In this document: in pieces, positions 6,968 through 15,118 of the stretch
How the letters are laid out: every line of letters begins with the position of its first letter
Position numbering within the stretch: position 1 is the stretch's first letter
Assembly: GCA_014190675.1 (NCBI GenBank)
Contig: BJGT01000011.1
Coordinates: forward strand, 1 to 53,327
Direction of reading: 5' to 3'
DNA: 53,327 nucleotides
Source: Comamonadaceae bacterium
Lineage (GTDB): Bacteria; Pseudomonadota; Gammaproteobacteria; Burkholderiales; Burkholderiaceae_C
Program-made: the position numbers and the translations under genes
The notes under the pieces: generated by a model
What the model was told of the DNA's origin: nothing
What the model saw: only the letters and a program-made list of their open reading frames with translations
Database searches by the model: none

Positions 6968-7650
6968 CGGCCAGCCCCTACCGCCGGGGCCACCTGCTGC
7001 AGTTGGGCCAGCGTGTCGTCGATAGACAGCACATCAGCGTATTTGACGACCATGTCGTACAGATTGGCAAAATGCGGACCTTCATGCTTGTCGGCCACGC
7101 ACTCCTCGGGCACGATGGTGCGGTAGCTGCGCGACAGGCTGTCAACCACGGTGGCCCGCACGCAACCCGAGGTGGAGCCGCCGGTCACCACAACGGTGTC
7201 GACCCCATGGAAGTTGAACACCGAGCCCAGGTTGGTCTCAAAAAAGGCCGAGGCCATGCGCTTGTTGATGACGATGTCGCGCTGGTGGTCGATCACCAGC
7301 CGGTCGTCAAACTCGGAGCGGCGGCTGCCGACCTTGATGTTCTGCAGCGAATCGGGCGTGTTGGTGCGGGTGCCCCAGACGCCACAGTCTTCGCCGGAGT
7401 CCATGTAGGCCACGTAGGTCCAGACTACCGGAAAGCCGCGGGCGCGAAACTCGGCCGCCAGCGTGTTCACATGCTCAAGCTGGCGGGGGTCGGTCTCGTA
7501 GGCGGTGGCGAACTCGCCGACGCAGGTGTAGGCTTTTTGCAGGTCGATGTTGATCAGCGCGGGCTTGCGGCCAAAGCCGAAGCGCTTGCGCGTGGGGTTG
7601 GCTTTGAACGCCTGGTAGAGCTGGCGGCTGGTCAGGTTGGATTGCTCCAT
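6964..7650 (-). CDS. Isochorismatase-family hydrolase, N-carbamoylsarcosine-amidase-like
   Basis: A 228-residue member of the isochorismatase superfamily and first gene of the minus-strand island. The triad is Asp in ALINIDLQKAY (about residue 35), Lys in IVINKRMASAFFET (about 130) and Cys in TGGSTSGCVRATVVDS (about 168). The GSTSGCVRAT form of the nucleophile motif is that of N-carbamoylsarcosine amidase-type enzymes, which release CO2 and NH3 from carbamoyl compounds. That would fit a step after ring opening by the deacetylase-family paralogues. A TTGACA-type promoter with repeated operator-like elements lies 80-140 bases upstream. Confidence 0.85.
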   Translation of the reverse strand: MEQSNLTSRQLYQAFKANPTRKRFGFGRKPALINIDLQKAYTCVGEFATAYETDPRQLEHVNTLAAEFRARGFPVVWTYVAYMDSGEDCGVWGTRTNTPDSLQNIKVGSRRSEFDDRLVIDHQRDIVINKRMASAFFETNLGSVFNFHGVDTVVVTGGSTSGCVRATVVDSLSRSYRTIVPEECVADKHEGPHFANLYDMVVKYADVLSIDDTLAQLQQVAPAVGAGR

Positions 7651-7731
7651 GGCCGGGTCTTTCTGAAGGGTTAAAGGCCGTCAGGGCCAGCAAGAGCCGG
7701 CCCGCTGGCCCAGAGCAAGAGGTGAAGAATG

Positions 7732-7760
7732 ATGATGCATCAGCCGTATTGTCCTGTCAA
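7732..7760 (-). promoter_or_regulatory. Sigma-70-type promoter for the catabolic island
   Basis: On the minus strand a perfect -35 box TTGACA (7755-7760) is followed, 17 bases on, by CATCAT (7732-7737, 4 of 6 matches to the -10 consensus). It points at the isochorismatase-family gene starting at 7650, leaving a leader of roughly 75 bases. Operator-like repeats overlap and precede the -35 box. Found by inspection only. Confidence 0.5.
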
Positions 7761-7789
7761 TAGAACAATATGGACTGAACAATATGGAC
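7747..7789. promoter_or_regulatory. Repeated operator-like elements at the island promoter
   Basis: GAACAATATGGAC occurs twice as a perfect 13-base direct repeat (7763-7775 and 7777-7789), spaced 14 bases start to start. A third, inverted partial copy, TATTGT (7747-7752), sits beside the -35 box; it is the reverse complement of the ACAATA core. This spacing and the overlap with the promoter suggest a binding site for a transcriptional regulator not encoded in the adjoining genes (inference). The rest of 7651-8004 holds no convincing gene. Confidence 0.5.
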
Positions 7790-8004
7790 AGGGTGGAATG
7801 TAGGCATCCGATACGGGGGCAGTTGGTTGGAACGCGAGCACTAAAAACCGTGCCGGCCTGACCACACACGCACAGTGGCGATGAAGGGCCAGCGTGATGG
7901 CAGAGGCGGTGGCTCTTAGGCACAGTGGTCAAATGATCAGGCTTGGACTATCGAGACCTGCTCGCCGGGCGCTTAAATAACAGCGTTGAAATCTGACTAA
8001 AAAA

Positions 8005-8463
8005 ATGAGCAACATCACTATTCGCCAGGCTATCTTTACAGACCTCGACAACATCGCAGAACTGTTTGACCAGCACCGCATGCTTCAAGGCAAGAACAGC
8101 GATGTTTTCGCTGCCCGTGCATTCCTGCGGGAAAGGTTTAACCATGGCGATTCCGTCGTCTTCATAGCCCAAAAAAATTCGGAGGCACTGGGATTTGCCC
8201 AGCTGTATCCAAGCTATTCGTCCACCTCGTTGGCCCGGGTTTTTATCCTGAACGACCTGTTCATTGCCGAGCCCGGTCGACGCCAAGGCATGGCGACCAA
8301 ACTGTTGGCTTCTCTGGAGGCCTACGCATGGGCACATGGCGCCGCTCGCCTCACACTGCATGTAGACAAAAGTAACCTGTCCGCCCAAGCCCTCTACAAA
8401 GACCGGCGCTGGAGCGAAGACCAGCAGTTTTTCATGTACCACCGATTTCCAGACGGCAACTGA
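8005..8463 (+). CDS. GNAT-family N-acetyltransferase
   Basis: A 152-residue GNAT protein. It opens with the usual IRQAIFTDLDNIAELFDQH segment, has the beta4 strand FILNDLFIAEPGRRQGMATK carrying the acetyl-CoA pyrophosphate-binding R/Q-x-x-G-x-A pattern, and ends with LHVDKSNLSAQALYKDRRW, the C-terminal N..A..LY signature. The substrate cannot be told from sequence. It stands alone on the plus strand behind the catabolic island, and the start codon ATG 8005 follows a short non-coding stretch with no obvious strong ribosome site. Confidence 0.85.
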   Translation: MSNITIRQAIFTDLDNIAELFDQHRMLQGKNSDVFAARAFLRERFNHGDSVVFIAQKNSEALGFAQLYPSYSSTSLARVFILNDLFIAEPGRRQGMATKLLASLEAYAWAHGAARLTLHVDKSNLSAQALYKDRRWSEDQQFFMYHRFPDGN

Positions 8464-8514
8464 GCTTGCTAGCCCTGGTTAATCAAGCCCCAGCCCAAGC
8501 CCACACCCTGATTC

Positions 8515-8841
8515 ATGGCACGCGGCAAGCATTACCATGTCTATGTGATTGAGTTGTCGCACGAGGTTTTGCGGCGGCCCCGCTTCATCAAGTCAAACCC
8601 TGGCTATGTGGCAGGCAAGCCCTGCGTGTATGTGGGGTTGACTGGCCTGGATCCCGACATTCGATTCGACAAGCACAAGGCGGGCATTCAGGCAAACAGC
8701 TATGTGCGGGACTACGGTTTACGACTCTTGCCCGCACTCTACGAACTCTACAACCCCATGCACTATGACGAAGCGCAACGCCTGGAGGTGGAGTTGGGAA
8801 TCGACCTGCGCGAAGGGGGCTTTGGGGTGTGGCAGGCCTGA
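8515..8841 (+). CDS. Small GIY-YIG-like protein
   Basis: A 108-residue protein beginning MARGKHYHVYVIEL. The pair of strands HVYVIEL and CVYVGLTG, followed by RFDKHKAG and later DEAQRLEVELG, follows the order of GIY-YIG nuclease motifs (two V-Y strands, Arg/His on the helix, a later Glu). The domain would span about residues 6-95 with no added binding domain. Proteins of this type are common next to mobile or accessory genes, but no function is established for this branch. The call as a nuclease-like fold is inferred from the motif order. Confidence 0.6.
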   Translation: MARGKHYHVYVIELSHEVLRRPRFIKSNPGYVAGKPCVYVGLTGLDPDIRFDKHKAGIQANSYVRDYGLRLLPALYELYNPMHYDEAQRLEVELGIDLREGGFGVWQA

Positions 8842-9071
8842 ACAGCGTTTCCCCGGGTTACCGGCTCACCCGAAGGCAGGTCAATGCTTGCGCTTGGGCC
8901 GTGTCGCCTAAGCCTCGCCGGTGCGGGGACGTTTGCTGCACGCCAGACCCCCAATGAACAATCTTGGATGGAGGCTCCATATGGCTCCTTGCCCCTATCG
9001 GGGCACGGCGTATCAAGAATAAACTGCTGGGCTTCGCCCGCCTGGGGCCTGTATGAACATTGGGTATCAAT

Positions 9072-9107
9072 TTGCAAAATGTCAGAAATAAATTTAAAAT
9101 TCTGACA
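9072..9107 (+). promoter_or_regulatory. abiE promoter with autoregulatory palindrome
   Basis: TTGCAA (9072-9077) and TAAAAT (9095-9100) are spaced 17 bases and form a good promoter. A perfect 8-bp inverted repeat, TGTCAGAA (9080-9087) and TTCTGACA (9100-9107), straddles the -10 box. AbiEi antitoxins are known to repress their operon by binding inverted repeats in the promoter. The distance to the antitoxin ATG at 9122 is 14 bases. The sites are seen; their use is inferred. Confidence 0.6.
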
Positions 9108-9121
9108 AATGGAGCCCGTGC

Positions 9122-9715
9122 ATGAGCAAACTTGTCCAATCCATCGTTGCTGCTGCGCAAGCCTTGCCTGAAGGCGGTCTGCTTTCGCCGAAGGAGTTCT
9201 TGCATCTGGCATCAAGAGCCGCAGTCGATCAGGCGCTGACACGTCTGACGCGTGAGGATAAGCTTTTGCGCGTAGGACGTGGCGTCTACGCCCTGCCGGT
9301 GCAGGGTCGGTTTGGGGCGCGTCCCCCGTCCACTCAAACTGTGGTGGAAGCGATTGAGGCGGCCAGTGGTGAGGTGGTGGTGCCCAGCGGCGCTGCTGAA
9401 GCGAATGCCTTAGGGTTGACGACGCAGGTACCGGTACGGGAGGTTTTTCTGACCTCGGGTCCTTCTCGCAAGTTGCGCCTGGGTCTTCAGGACATAGAGC
9501 TCAAACATGGCAGGCCTTGGCAGCTACTGATGGGCAAGCGTCCAGCGGGCATGGCCATTCGTGCGTTGGCTTGGTTGGGGGCAGAGCATGCTCCTTCGGC
9601 GCTCAAAATCCTGCATTCAAAGTTACCTACCGCCGAATGGGAAGCCATGCGCGCCGCTCGCGCTGCGATGCCAAGCTGGATGGCACGTGCCTTCAGTGAG
9701 GTGGTTTTTGTCTGA
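9122..9715 (+). CDS. abiEi: AbiEi-family type IV antitoxin/repressor (DUF6088-like)
   Basis: A 197-residue protein with an N-terminal winged helix-turn-helix (LLSPKEFLHLASRAAVDQAL ... LTREDKLLRVGRGVYALP, about 20-60), typical of the AbiEi/DUF6088 antitoxins, followed by a domain with VVPSGAAEANALGLTTQVPV. In type IV systems the antitoxin opposes the nucleotidyltransferase toxin without binding it and represses the operon through its winged helix domain. The toxin gene overlaps its 3' end. A perfect palindrome overlaps its promoter. Confidence 0.82.
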   Translation: MSKLVQSIVAAAQALPEGGLLSPKEFLHLASRAAVDQALTRLTREDKLLRVGRGVYALPVQGRFGARPPSTQTVVEAIEAASGEVVVPSGAAEANALGLTTQVPVREVFLTSGPSRKLRLGLQDIELKHGRPWQLLMGKRPAGMAIRALAWLGAEHAPSALKILHSKLPTAEWEAMRAARAAMPSWMARAFSEVVFV

Positions 9716-10751
9716 GTCGTGGTTCTCACTTAGCCGCGCAGATCAGGCCGAAGCACTTGAAGTGGCGGCAAGCCGGACTGGGCGGCCCGCCCATTTGCTG
9801 GAAAAAGATATCTGGGTCGTCTGGGCCTTGTCGGCCATCTACAGCTCAAGGCTGGCAGAAAAATTGACCTTTAAAGGCGGCACATCGCTCTCCAAGGTCT
9901 ACAAAATCATTGATCGGTTTTCTGAAGACATTGACCTGACTTACGACATCCGGGAGTTGGTGCCAGACCTGTTGCAAGGCGGCAATCCAATTCCTGTTTC
10001 GGCAAGTCAGGAAAAGAAAATCACAAGCGCGATTCGGACACGATTGCCGGAGTGGATCGCTCGCTCGATCAAGCCGGTTCTTGAAGACTCATTGATCAGC
10101 AGCAAGGCGCAAGCTGGTTTTCGAGTTGATGGCAAGGATCGCCAGAAGCTGATCATTGACTATCGTGCTGTGAAAACAGGCACTGGCTACGCTGCGACAT
10201 CGATACAACTGGAGTTCGGCGCCCGCGCCACGGGGGAGCCCAACAGCAGGCATACAGTTGATTGCGACATAGCCCCAGTCATCGAGGGCGTCGAATTCCC
10301 CGTTGCAACTCCCTTGGTTATGGCTGCCGAGCGCACGTTCTGGGAAAAGGCAACGGCCGCACACGTTTACTGTTTTCAGGGTCGCTTGCGCGGCGAACGA
10401 TATTCCCGCCATTGGTACGACTTGGCCGCTATGGCAAAAACCGGTCATTCAGCACAGGCCGCAGGTGATCACCATTTGGCCAGAGCGGTGGCCGAACAAA
10501 AGTCGGTCTTCTTTGCTGAAGAAGATGCAAATGGATTCAAGGTCGACTACCTTAAAGCCGTGACCTCTGGACTACAACTGGTGCCCGTAGGTGCAGCATT
10601 GGCTGCATTAGAGAGAGATTACAACGCCATGTCGGAGGACGGTTTACTGGCGCTTCATCAGCCATCGTTTGGTGAGATCATGGAAAAGTGCCGGGCCATA
10701 CAAGATGAAGTGAATCACAAAGCTCGGGAAGGGCAATGGAGTCGCAGTTAA
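9708..10751 (+). CDS. abiEii: AbiEii-type nucleotidyltransferase toxin
   Basis: A protein of about 347 residues with the nucleotidyltransferase motif KGGTSLSKVYKIIDRFSEDID (G-G-T-S-L-S-K ... S-E-D-I-D, about residues 55-75), preceded by LEKDIWVVWAL. This is the hallmark of AbiEii/AbiGii and MenT-like toxins, which modify tRNA by adding nucleotides. Later conserved residues include AAERTFWEKATAAH. The start is uncertain: TTG at 9708 behind GAGGTG overlaps the antitoxin by 8 bases, and GTG at 9696 is an alternative; ATGs far upstream lie inside the antitoxin gene in another frame. The pair forms an intact abortive-infection/toxin-antitoxin module. Confidence 0.85.
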   Translation: MSESWFSLSRADQAEALEVAASRTGRPAHLLEKDIWVVWALSAIYSSRLAEKLTFKGGTSLSKVYKIIDRFSEDIDLTYDIRELVPDLLQGGNPIPVSASQEKKITSAIRTRLPEWIARSIKPVLEDSLISSKAQAGFRVDGKDRQKLIIDYRAVKTGTGYAATSIQLEFGARATGEPNSRHTVDCDIAPVIEGVEFPVATPLVMAAERTFWEKATAAHVYCFQGRLRGERYSRHWYDLAAMAKTGHSAQAAGDHHLARAVAEQKSVFFAEEDANGFKVDYLKAVTSGLQLVPVGAALAALERDYNAMSEDGLLALHQPSFGEIMEKCRAIQDEVNHKAREGQWSRS

Positions 10752-10804
10752 AAACAGAAGTGATTCACGGATTTGAACCGCCGCCCGTAAATCGATGGAA
10801 TTGC

Positions 10805-11503
10805 TCACATTGAAATGGCAGTTCCCAGCAGAGTCAGTTGATGCGAATAGATGCCAAGGCTAGAAGTCCCCGATAAGGCATGCCGTGCCAGCGCTTGTGG
10901 TGCAAGAGCGGTATGGACCAGAGTCGCGAAGGCATCCTCATTGGCCCAGCCCTCGACGAGCAATACGATGGGGGGCACCAAGTTGGCAGCACCTCGAGCA
11001 CGCTGCTCGGCGTTGACATAACCACTCGCGGTGCGATCGGCTACCAACAAGCTGACTGAGCCAATTCCTGGGCTACTGGCCAGACCGGGCACGATGATTT
11101 TTTGGAAAGCTTCCAGGTGTGCGGCTGCCTGCGCTTCTTCAATGTCATAGCGCAGTGTCGCCATGAGACCTCCTTGCCCTATGCCCGATTCGGACGCTGT
11201 GCGCTTTACCAGCACTTGGCACAATGAGCGTGCAACATTGCGAAAGTGCTTGACCGTCGACAGTGTGCGCGGGCTTGGGCTGTCAAGCCGCGCCTTGTAG
11301 TCGGCGCCGCGAACAACCTCCGCTGATTGCGTCTCGTAGAGGTTGAAAAACTGCAGGTCGGCCGATCTTGCGATAAAGCGCCGTCCGCTGCAAAAGCCAG
11401 GGATAGAAACTCGCTCGGGCATGTGCTCCTCGCCGTGCCATGCATAGAACTCTGCCAGGCCCTCAGGCGCGATGTCATGCCAAATGGCAATTGCACCGCT
11501 CAT
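10805..11503 (-). CDS. Dimeric alpha/beta-barrel-like protein, function unknown
   Basis: A 232-residue protein I do not recognise at family level. Its N-terminal half (IAIWHDIAPEGLAEFYAWHG, then EEHMPERVSIPGFCSGRRF) has the W-H ... E-H-M-P-E-R pattern of EthD/ferredoxin-like dimeric alpha/beta-barrel proteins. The second half (MATLRYDIEEAQ ... LVEGWANEDA) looks like a second, more diverged repeat of the same fold. It is the last gene of the minus-strand operon and overlaps the DapA-like gene by 4 bases. A role in processing the imported compound is likely but unproven. Confidence 0.6.
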   Translation of the reverse strand: MSGAIAIWHDIAPEGLAEFYAWHGEEHMPERVSIPGFCSGRRFIARSADLQFFNLYETQSAEVVRGADYKARLDSPSPRTLSTVKHFRNVARSLCQVLVKRTASESGIGQGGLMATLRYDIEEAQAAAHLEAFQKIIVPGLASSPGIGSVSLLVADRTASGYVNAEQRARGAANLVPPIVLLVEGWANEDAFATLVHTALAPQALARHALSGTSSLGIYSHQLTLLGTAISM

Positions 11504-12423
11504 GCCAGGAGGCCCTGGGCATTCATCAGGTGCCGAATATGCGCTCGCTCGGCATCGTCAATGCCAAGCTGTGGCTCGCGCACAGCCGCGCACGCAATCA
11601 AGCCTTGCAAGCGTAGAACCTCCTTCATTCGTGGCCGAAAGTCTCGGATCGGCGAACGCCAGCAATAACGGGCTATCGGACCTAGCTTGCGCCATATTGC
11701 CTGAGCCTTGGCGATATCACCTCCTTGCACGCCTTCGTTCATTTCAACGAGTTCTCGCGTGAAGGTGCCGGCAAAGCCGATCAGCGCGCCGCTGCAGCCC
11801 ATCATCATGGCTTCGAATATGAAGGTATCGCTGCCGGTCAGGACCCCGATGCTGCGAGGAAGTGCCGCAGCAACTTCAATGGTCGACAGTGTTTGTGCCA
11901 CATCGAAGGAGGCCTCTTTGATAGCGATCACCTCGGGTATATCGGCCACCCGCCGCACGATGTCGGGCGAATAATCAGGCCCCCAACCTTTGGGGAACTG
12001 AAAGCAGATGATCGGCAAATGCGCGGCATCGGCAATAGCCTTGTGATAGCGATAAATCATCTCGCCGGGCACTGGCGCGCCCGAGAAGGTCGGGAAGGGT
12101 GGAAACACCGGAAAGCCTTCAACCCCCATCCGGGCAAAGCGCTCGGCCTTGGCTGCGGCGCTGCGCGTCGAGCCGGCAACAATACCCGAAAGAAAGGGTA
12201 CACGCCCCCTAATCACGCCAATGCAGGCGCGAATCACCTGGTCCTGCTCGTCTTCGCTCAGCGCAATCACCTCGGAGGCATCCATATTCATGGCGATACC
12301 TGCTGGATTCTGGTTTGCAAGCCAGTCCATGTAACGCTCAAGGCCGGCCCAATCGATTTCCCCATCGGCATGCATAGGTAAAAAAGGGGCGGCAATTACG
12401 CCATGGCAGGGTCTTTTGAGCAT
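11500..12423 (-). CDS. DapA/NAL-superfamily aldolase with altered active site
   Basis: A 307-residue TIM-barrel protein of the dihydrodipicolinate synthase/N-acetylneuraminate lyase superfamily. The Schiff-base Lys is in EVIAIKEASFD. The usual GTTGE motif reads NMDASE, and the catalytic Tyr of the YN(x)P segment is replaced in ICFQFPKGWG. It is therefore not a housekeeping DapA but a diverged lyase/aldolase acting on a 2-oxo acid-type substrate. ATG 12423 gives the family start (LKRPCHGVIAAPFLPMHADG) and lies 10 bases after the ATPase stop. The operon with an importer and IclR regulator points to catabolism. Confidence 0.83.
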   Translation of the reverse strand: MLKRPCHGVIAAPFLPMHADGEIDWAGLERYMDWLANQNPAGIAMNMDASEVIALSEDEQDQVIRACIGVIRGRVPFLSGIVAGSTRSAAAKAERFARMGVEGFPVFPPFPTFSGAPVPGEMIYRYHKAIADAAHLPIICFQFPKGWGPDYSPDIVRRVADIPEVIAIKEASFDVAQTLSTIEVAAALPRSIGVLTGSDTFIFEAMMMGCSGALIGFAGTFTRELVEMNEGVQGGDIAKAQAIWRKLGPIARYCWRSPIRDFRPRMKEVLRLQGLIACAAVREPQLGIDDAERAHIRHLMNAQGLLA

Positions 12424-12433
12424 CTGGCGGGCC

Positions 12434-13267
12434 TCAATATTGAATGACACCGTGGCGCATGAAGCACTCGGTGATCTCGTTGCAGTAATCCGTAAAACGC
12501 TGACTGCTGACCACTGCTTTGTGCCGCGGCCGGGGCAGATCGATCTCAATGATGCGTTCGATACGGCCCGGTCGTGGCGTCATGACAACCACCCGGTCAG
12601 CGAGTGCGACAGCCTCAGAGATGCCGTGCGTGATAAAAAACGTGGTCTGACCACGGTCGAGCCATAGTTTTTCAAGGTCGATTCTCATCTGTTCGCGCGT
12701 GAGGGCGTCGAGCGCGCCAAACGGCTCGTCCATCATCAAAAGCGGCGGCTCGTGGATCAGCGCCCGCACGATAGCTGCGCGCTGTCGCATGCCTCCTGAA
12801 AGCTCTCGTGGCATGCGATTTTCGAACCCGGCCAGACCAACCTTGGCGAGTAATGCTCGCGCCCGATCGCCGTAGGCAGCAGTATCCCCGCCGCGCAGGT
12901 CTATCTGAACCAGGACGTTGTCCAGCACATTGCGCCAGTCCAGCAAAACCGGGCTCTGGAACACAATGCCCAGATCGGTGTGTGGGCCGGCGATCAGCTT
13001 ACCGGCGATTTCGATCTTGCCCTCGCTCGGTCCCAGCAGCCCCGCGATGATCTTGAGCAGGGTGGACTTGCCACAGCCAGAGGGGCCGACGACGGCCACG
13101 AACTCGCCGGGCTTGACGCCGAGGTCGACGCGGGCGAGCGCCTGAGTCTGGATTTGCCCGCGCTGAAAAACCTTGCTGATGCCAGAGATCTCGACTGCAA
13201 CGCCTACTGCAAGGCGCTGCGCGGCCTGACCTGCCTCAGACGGTGAGGGGTGGTTCTGAGGCCCCAT
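12434..13267 (-). CDS. ABC importer ATP-binding protein (nitrate/sulfonate/taurine type)
   Basis: A 277-residue ATPase with Walker A GPSGCGKST, signature LSGGMRQRAAIVRAL, Walker B LLMMDEPFGALD and switch His in FFITHGISEA. The FGALDALTR form and the length place it in the SsuB/TauB/ThiZ branch. It powers the permease at 14300-15118, with the substrate-binding protein encoded between the two. About 20 extra N-terminal residues precede the conserved core, so a later start is possible. The substrate is unknown. Confidence 0.9.
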   Translation of the reverse strand: MGPQNHPSPSEAGQAAQRLAVGVAVEISGISKVFQRGQIQTQALARVDLGVKPGEFVAVVGPSGCGKSTLLKIIAGLLGPSEGKIEIAGKLIAGPHTDLGIVFQSPVLLDWRNVLDNVLVQIDLRGGDTAAYGDRARALLAKVGLAGFENRMPRELSGGMRQRAAIVRALIHEPPLLMMDEPFGALDALTREQMRIDLEKLWLDRGQTTFFITHGISEAVALADRVVVMTPRPGRIERIIEIDLPRPRHKAVVSSQRFTDYCNEITECFMRHGVIQY

Positions 13268-13277
13268 GTCGACTGAC

Positions 13278-14264
13278 CTATTTGGGTAGGAATTCGTTGG
13301 TATGAAACGCTGTCCAATTCAGACTGGTTTCAAGACCGCGGTATTTTTTAAGCAGATCTATGGTTTGTGTCCAATCCTTCTCGTGGCCCAGTCCGATCTG
13401 CCCCTTCACATTCGGCGAATCCATCAGGTCGAAATCAACCACCATCTGGTCCTTGGTTGATTGGCGGTTCAGGTCTGGTTTGACTTTCATCGCAACATCA
13501 ACCGCAGCGTCGGGATTCTTTTTGGCCTCTTCCCAAGCGCGCTTGGTCGCTCTGACGAAACGGCGCACAAGCTCTGGGTTGGTCTTGAGCGTATTGTTGC
13601 CGGTGAAAATCGCCATTCCCACGATATTGGCGCCGTGATCGGCGAACCGCAGCGCGTGGGGCTCAACGCCCCGATATTTAAGCAAGAAAAACTGGTCATC
13701 AGCCCCGCCGAGCAAGCCGTCCGCGCGTTTTTCAAGCACCGTAACCACCTTCGCTGCGGGATCGACCTGCACAAAATTCACCTTGCTGATATCGACCTTG
13801 TTGTGTGCCGCCAGGGCCTCGAGCAGACCACGAATGGGGTCGCCTGGCGACACGGCCAGCGTCTTTCCTTCGATATCCTTGGGCGTACGAATACCGGTGG
13901 AGGCAGCCGATACGACAGAAAAGCCGGTCGAACTCAAGATATTCATCACCGATTTGACCTCGCCGCCTTTGGAGATCAGGTTGATGATGCTGGAACTGTC
14001 CGCAAGGCCGAAGGTATCGGTGCCGGCACCGACAACCTGAACCGTATTGGCAGAGCCTCGGCCCTCATTAATGGTCAGGTTGATGCCTTCTTGTTTGTAA
14101 AAGCCTTTGTCCACACCAAAATAAAACGGCACATGTAGCCCACCGATGTACCAGTTAAGTCGCAATGAAACATTGTCCTGCGCTTGGGCCTGCGCGCCCC
14201 ATACGATCGGTAGGGTGATCGCAAGGCTAAAAATTGCTTTGCCAAGTTTGCGTCGCATAGTCAT
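13278..14264 (-). CDS. NMT1/THI5-like ABC substrate-binding protein
   Basis: A 328-residue periplasmic binding protein with a clear signal peptide (MTMRRKLGKAIFSLAITLPI ... AQAQAQD). The mature part starts LRLNWYIGGLHVPFYFGVDK, the pattern of NMT1/THI5-like proteins that bind pyrimidine precursors, sulfonates or aromatic acids. The family GFYKQEGINLTI and GTDTFGLADSSS segments are present. The ligand is not predictable, but this family often recognises small heterocycles, which is worth noting beside the island upstream. It is the second gene of the ATPase-SBP-permease block, all minus strand. Confidence 0.88.
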   Translation of the reverse strand: MTMRRKLGKAIFSLAITLPIVWGAQAQAQDNVSLRLNWYIGGLHVPFYFGVDKGFYKQEGINLTINEGRGSANTVQVVGAGTDTFGLADSSSIINLISKGGEVKSVMNILSSTGFSVVSAASTGIRTPKDIEGKTLAVSPGDPIRGLLEALAAHNKVDISKVNFVQVDPAAKVVTVLEKRADGLLGGADDQFFLLKYRGVEPHALRFADHGANIVGMAIFTGNNTLKTNPELVRRFVRATKRAWEEAKKNPDAAVDVAMKVKPDLNRQSTKDQMVVDFDLMDSPNVKGQIGLGHEKDWTQTIDLLKKYRGLETSLNWTAFHTNEFLPK

Positions 14265-14299
14265 GGTTCTATCCTTTTGTGTTGGTTAAAAAAAAGACC

Positions 14300-15118
14300 T
14301 TAGATGCCGGCTATTTCTGTAGGGCGCTGCGCCACATGCCAGGGAATGACAAGGCGCTCAATGAGCTCGACAGCATAGTAGATCGCAAGCCCGATCAGGC
14401 TTAGCAGAACAATGATGGCAAATACCATGGGCGTCTCAAGTTGCCCGTTGTACTGCTGCAGCAGGTAGCCTAGGCCGCGATCCGAAGCCACAAATTCAGC
14501 CACTACGGCTGCCGTGGCAGACAGTGCTGCGCCGATCTTCAGCCCGGTGAAGATCTCGGGCAATGCCTGAGGCAGGCGGATTTTGAAGAACATCCGAGTC
14601 GGGCTTGCGCCGGTCGATCGCGCGAAATCCATCACATCTGGGTCGACAGATTTAAAACCGGCAACGCTTGAGACCACAATCGGGAAAAAGCACAAGAGAA
14701 ATACGATCAGCAACTTGGGCAGCAGACCAAAGCCCAGCCAGATGATGAACAGTGGCGCAATCGCAATCTTCGGGATGATCTGCAGGAATACGATGACTGG
14801 ATAAATGGTGTTTTCAACGAACCGCGAATAGGCAATGGCCATCGCCAGCGGGATGCTGACTGCTACCGCCAACAGATAGCCGCCGATGATCTCGACGGTG
14901 GTAATCCAAGCGCTACTCATCACAGTACTTTGTCGCTTCAGAAATTCTGTCCAAATTTTGCTCGGAGGCGGCAGTAAATATTCTTTGATACCCAGCAGCT
15001 TGACCACGAATTCCCAAAGCAAGAAGAGCGTGACGAACACGATCACGGCGCCCAGCCACCGTCGGGCCGAGCCTTTGGCGCTGGCCAATGCCCCTTGCTC
15101 AGCCAGATCTCCGTTCAA
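14300..15118 (-). CDS. ABC importer permease (BPD family)
   Basis: A 272-residue inner-membrane permease with about six hydrophobic segments, the first near residues 20-45. It carries the ATPase-contact EAA-type loop ARSTGASPTRMFFKIRLPQA followed by PEIFTGLKIGAAL. This is the SsuC/TauC type. The start overlaps the stop of the cupin gene by ATGA, so regulator, cupin and importer appear to be one transcription unit. Substrate unknown. Confidence 0.9.
   Translation of the reverse strand: MNGDLAEQGALASAKGSARRWLGAVIVFVTLFLLWEFVVKLLGIKEYLLPPPSKIWTEFLKRQSTVMSSAWITTVEIIGGYLLAVAVSIPLAMAIAYSRFVENTIYPVIVFLQIIPKIAIAPLFIIWLGFGLLPKLLIVFLLCFFPIVVSSVAGFKSVDPDVMDFARSTGASPTRMFFKIRLPQALPEIFTGLKIGAALSATAAVVAEFVASDRGLGYLLQQYNGQLETPMVFAIIVLLSLIGLAIYYAVELIERLVIPWHVAQRPTEIAGI

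Noticed and set aside
7681-7932. 83-residue minus-strand open frame upstream of the island
   Set aside because: No family likeness and no good ribosome site; it overlaps the promoter and operator-like repeats, so it is more likely non-coding.
8960-9020. Short palindromes (ATGGAGGCTCCAT; GCCCC/GGGGC) before abiE
   Set aside because: Stems are short and without a T-run; they could be chance in this GC-rich stretch.
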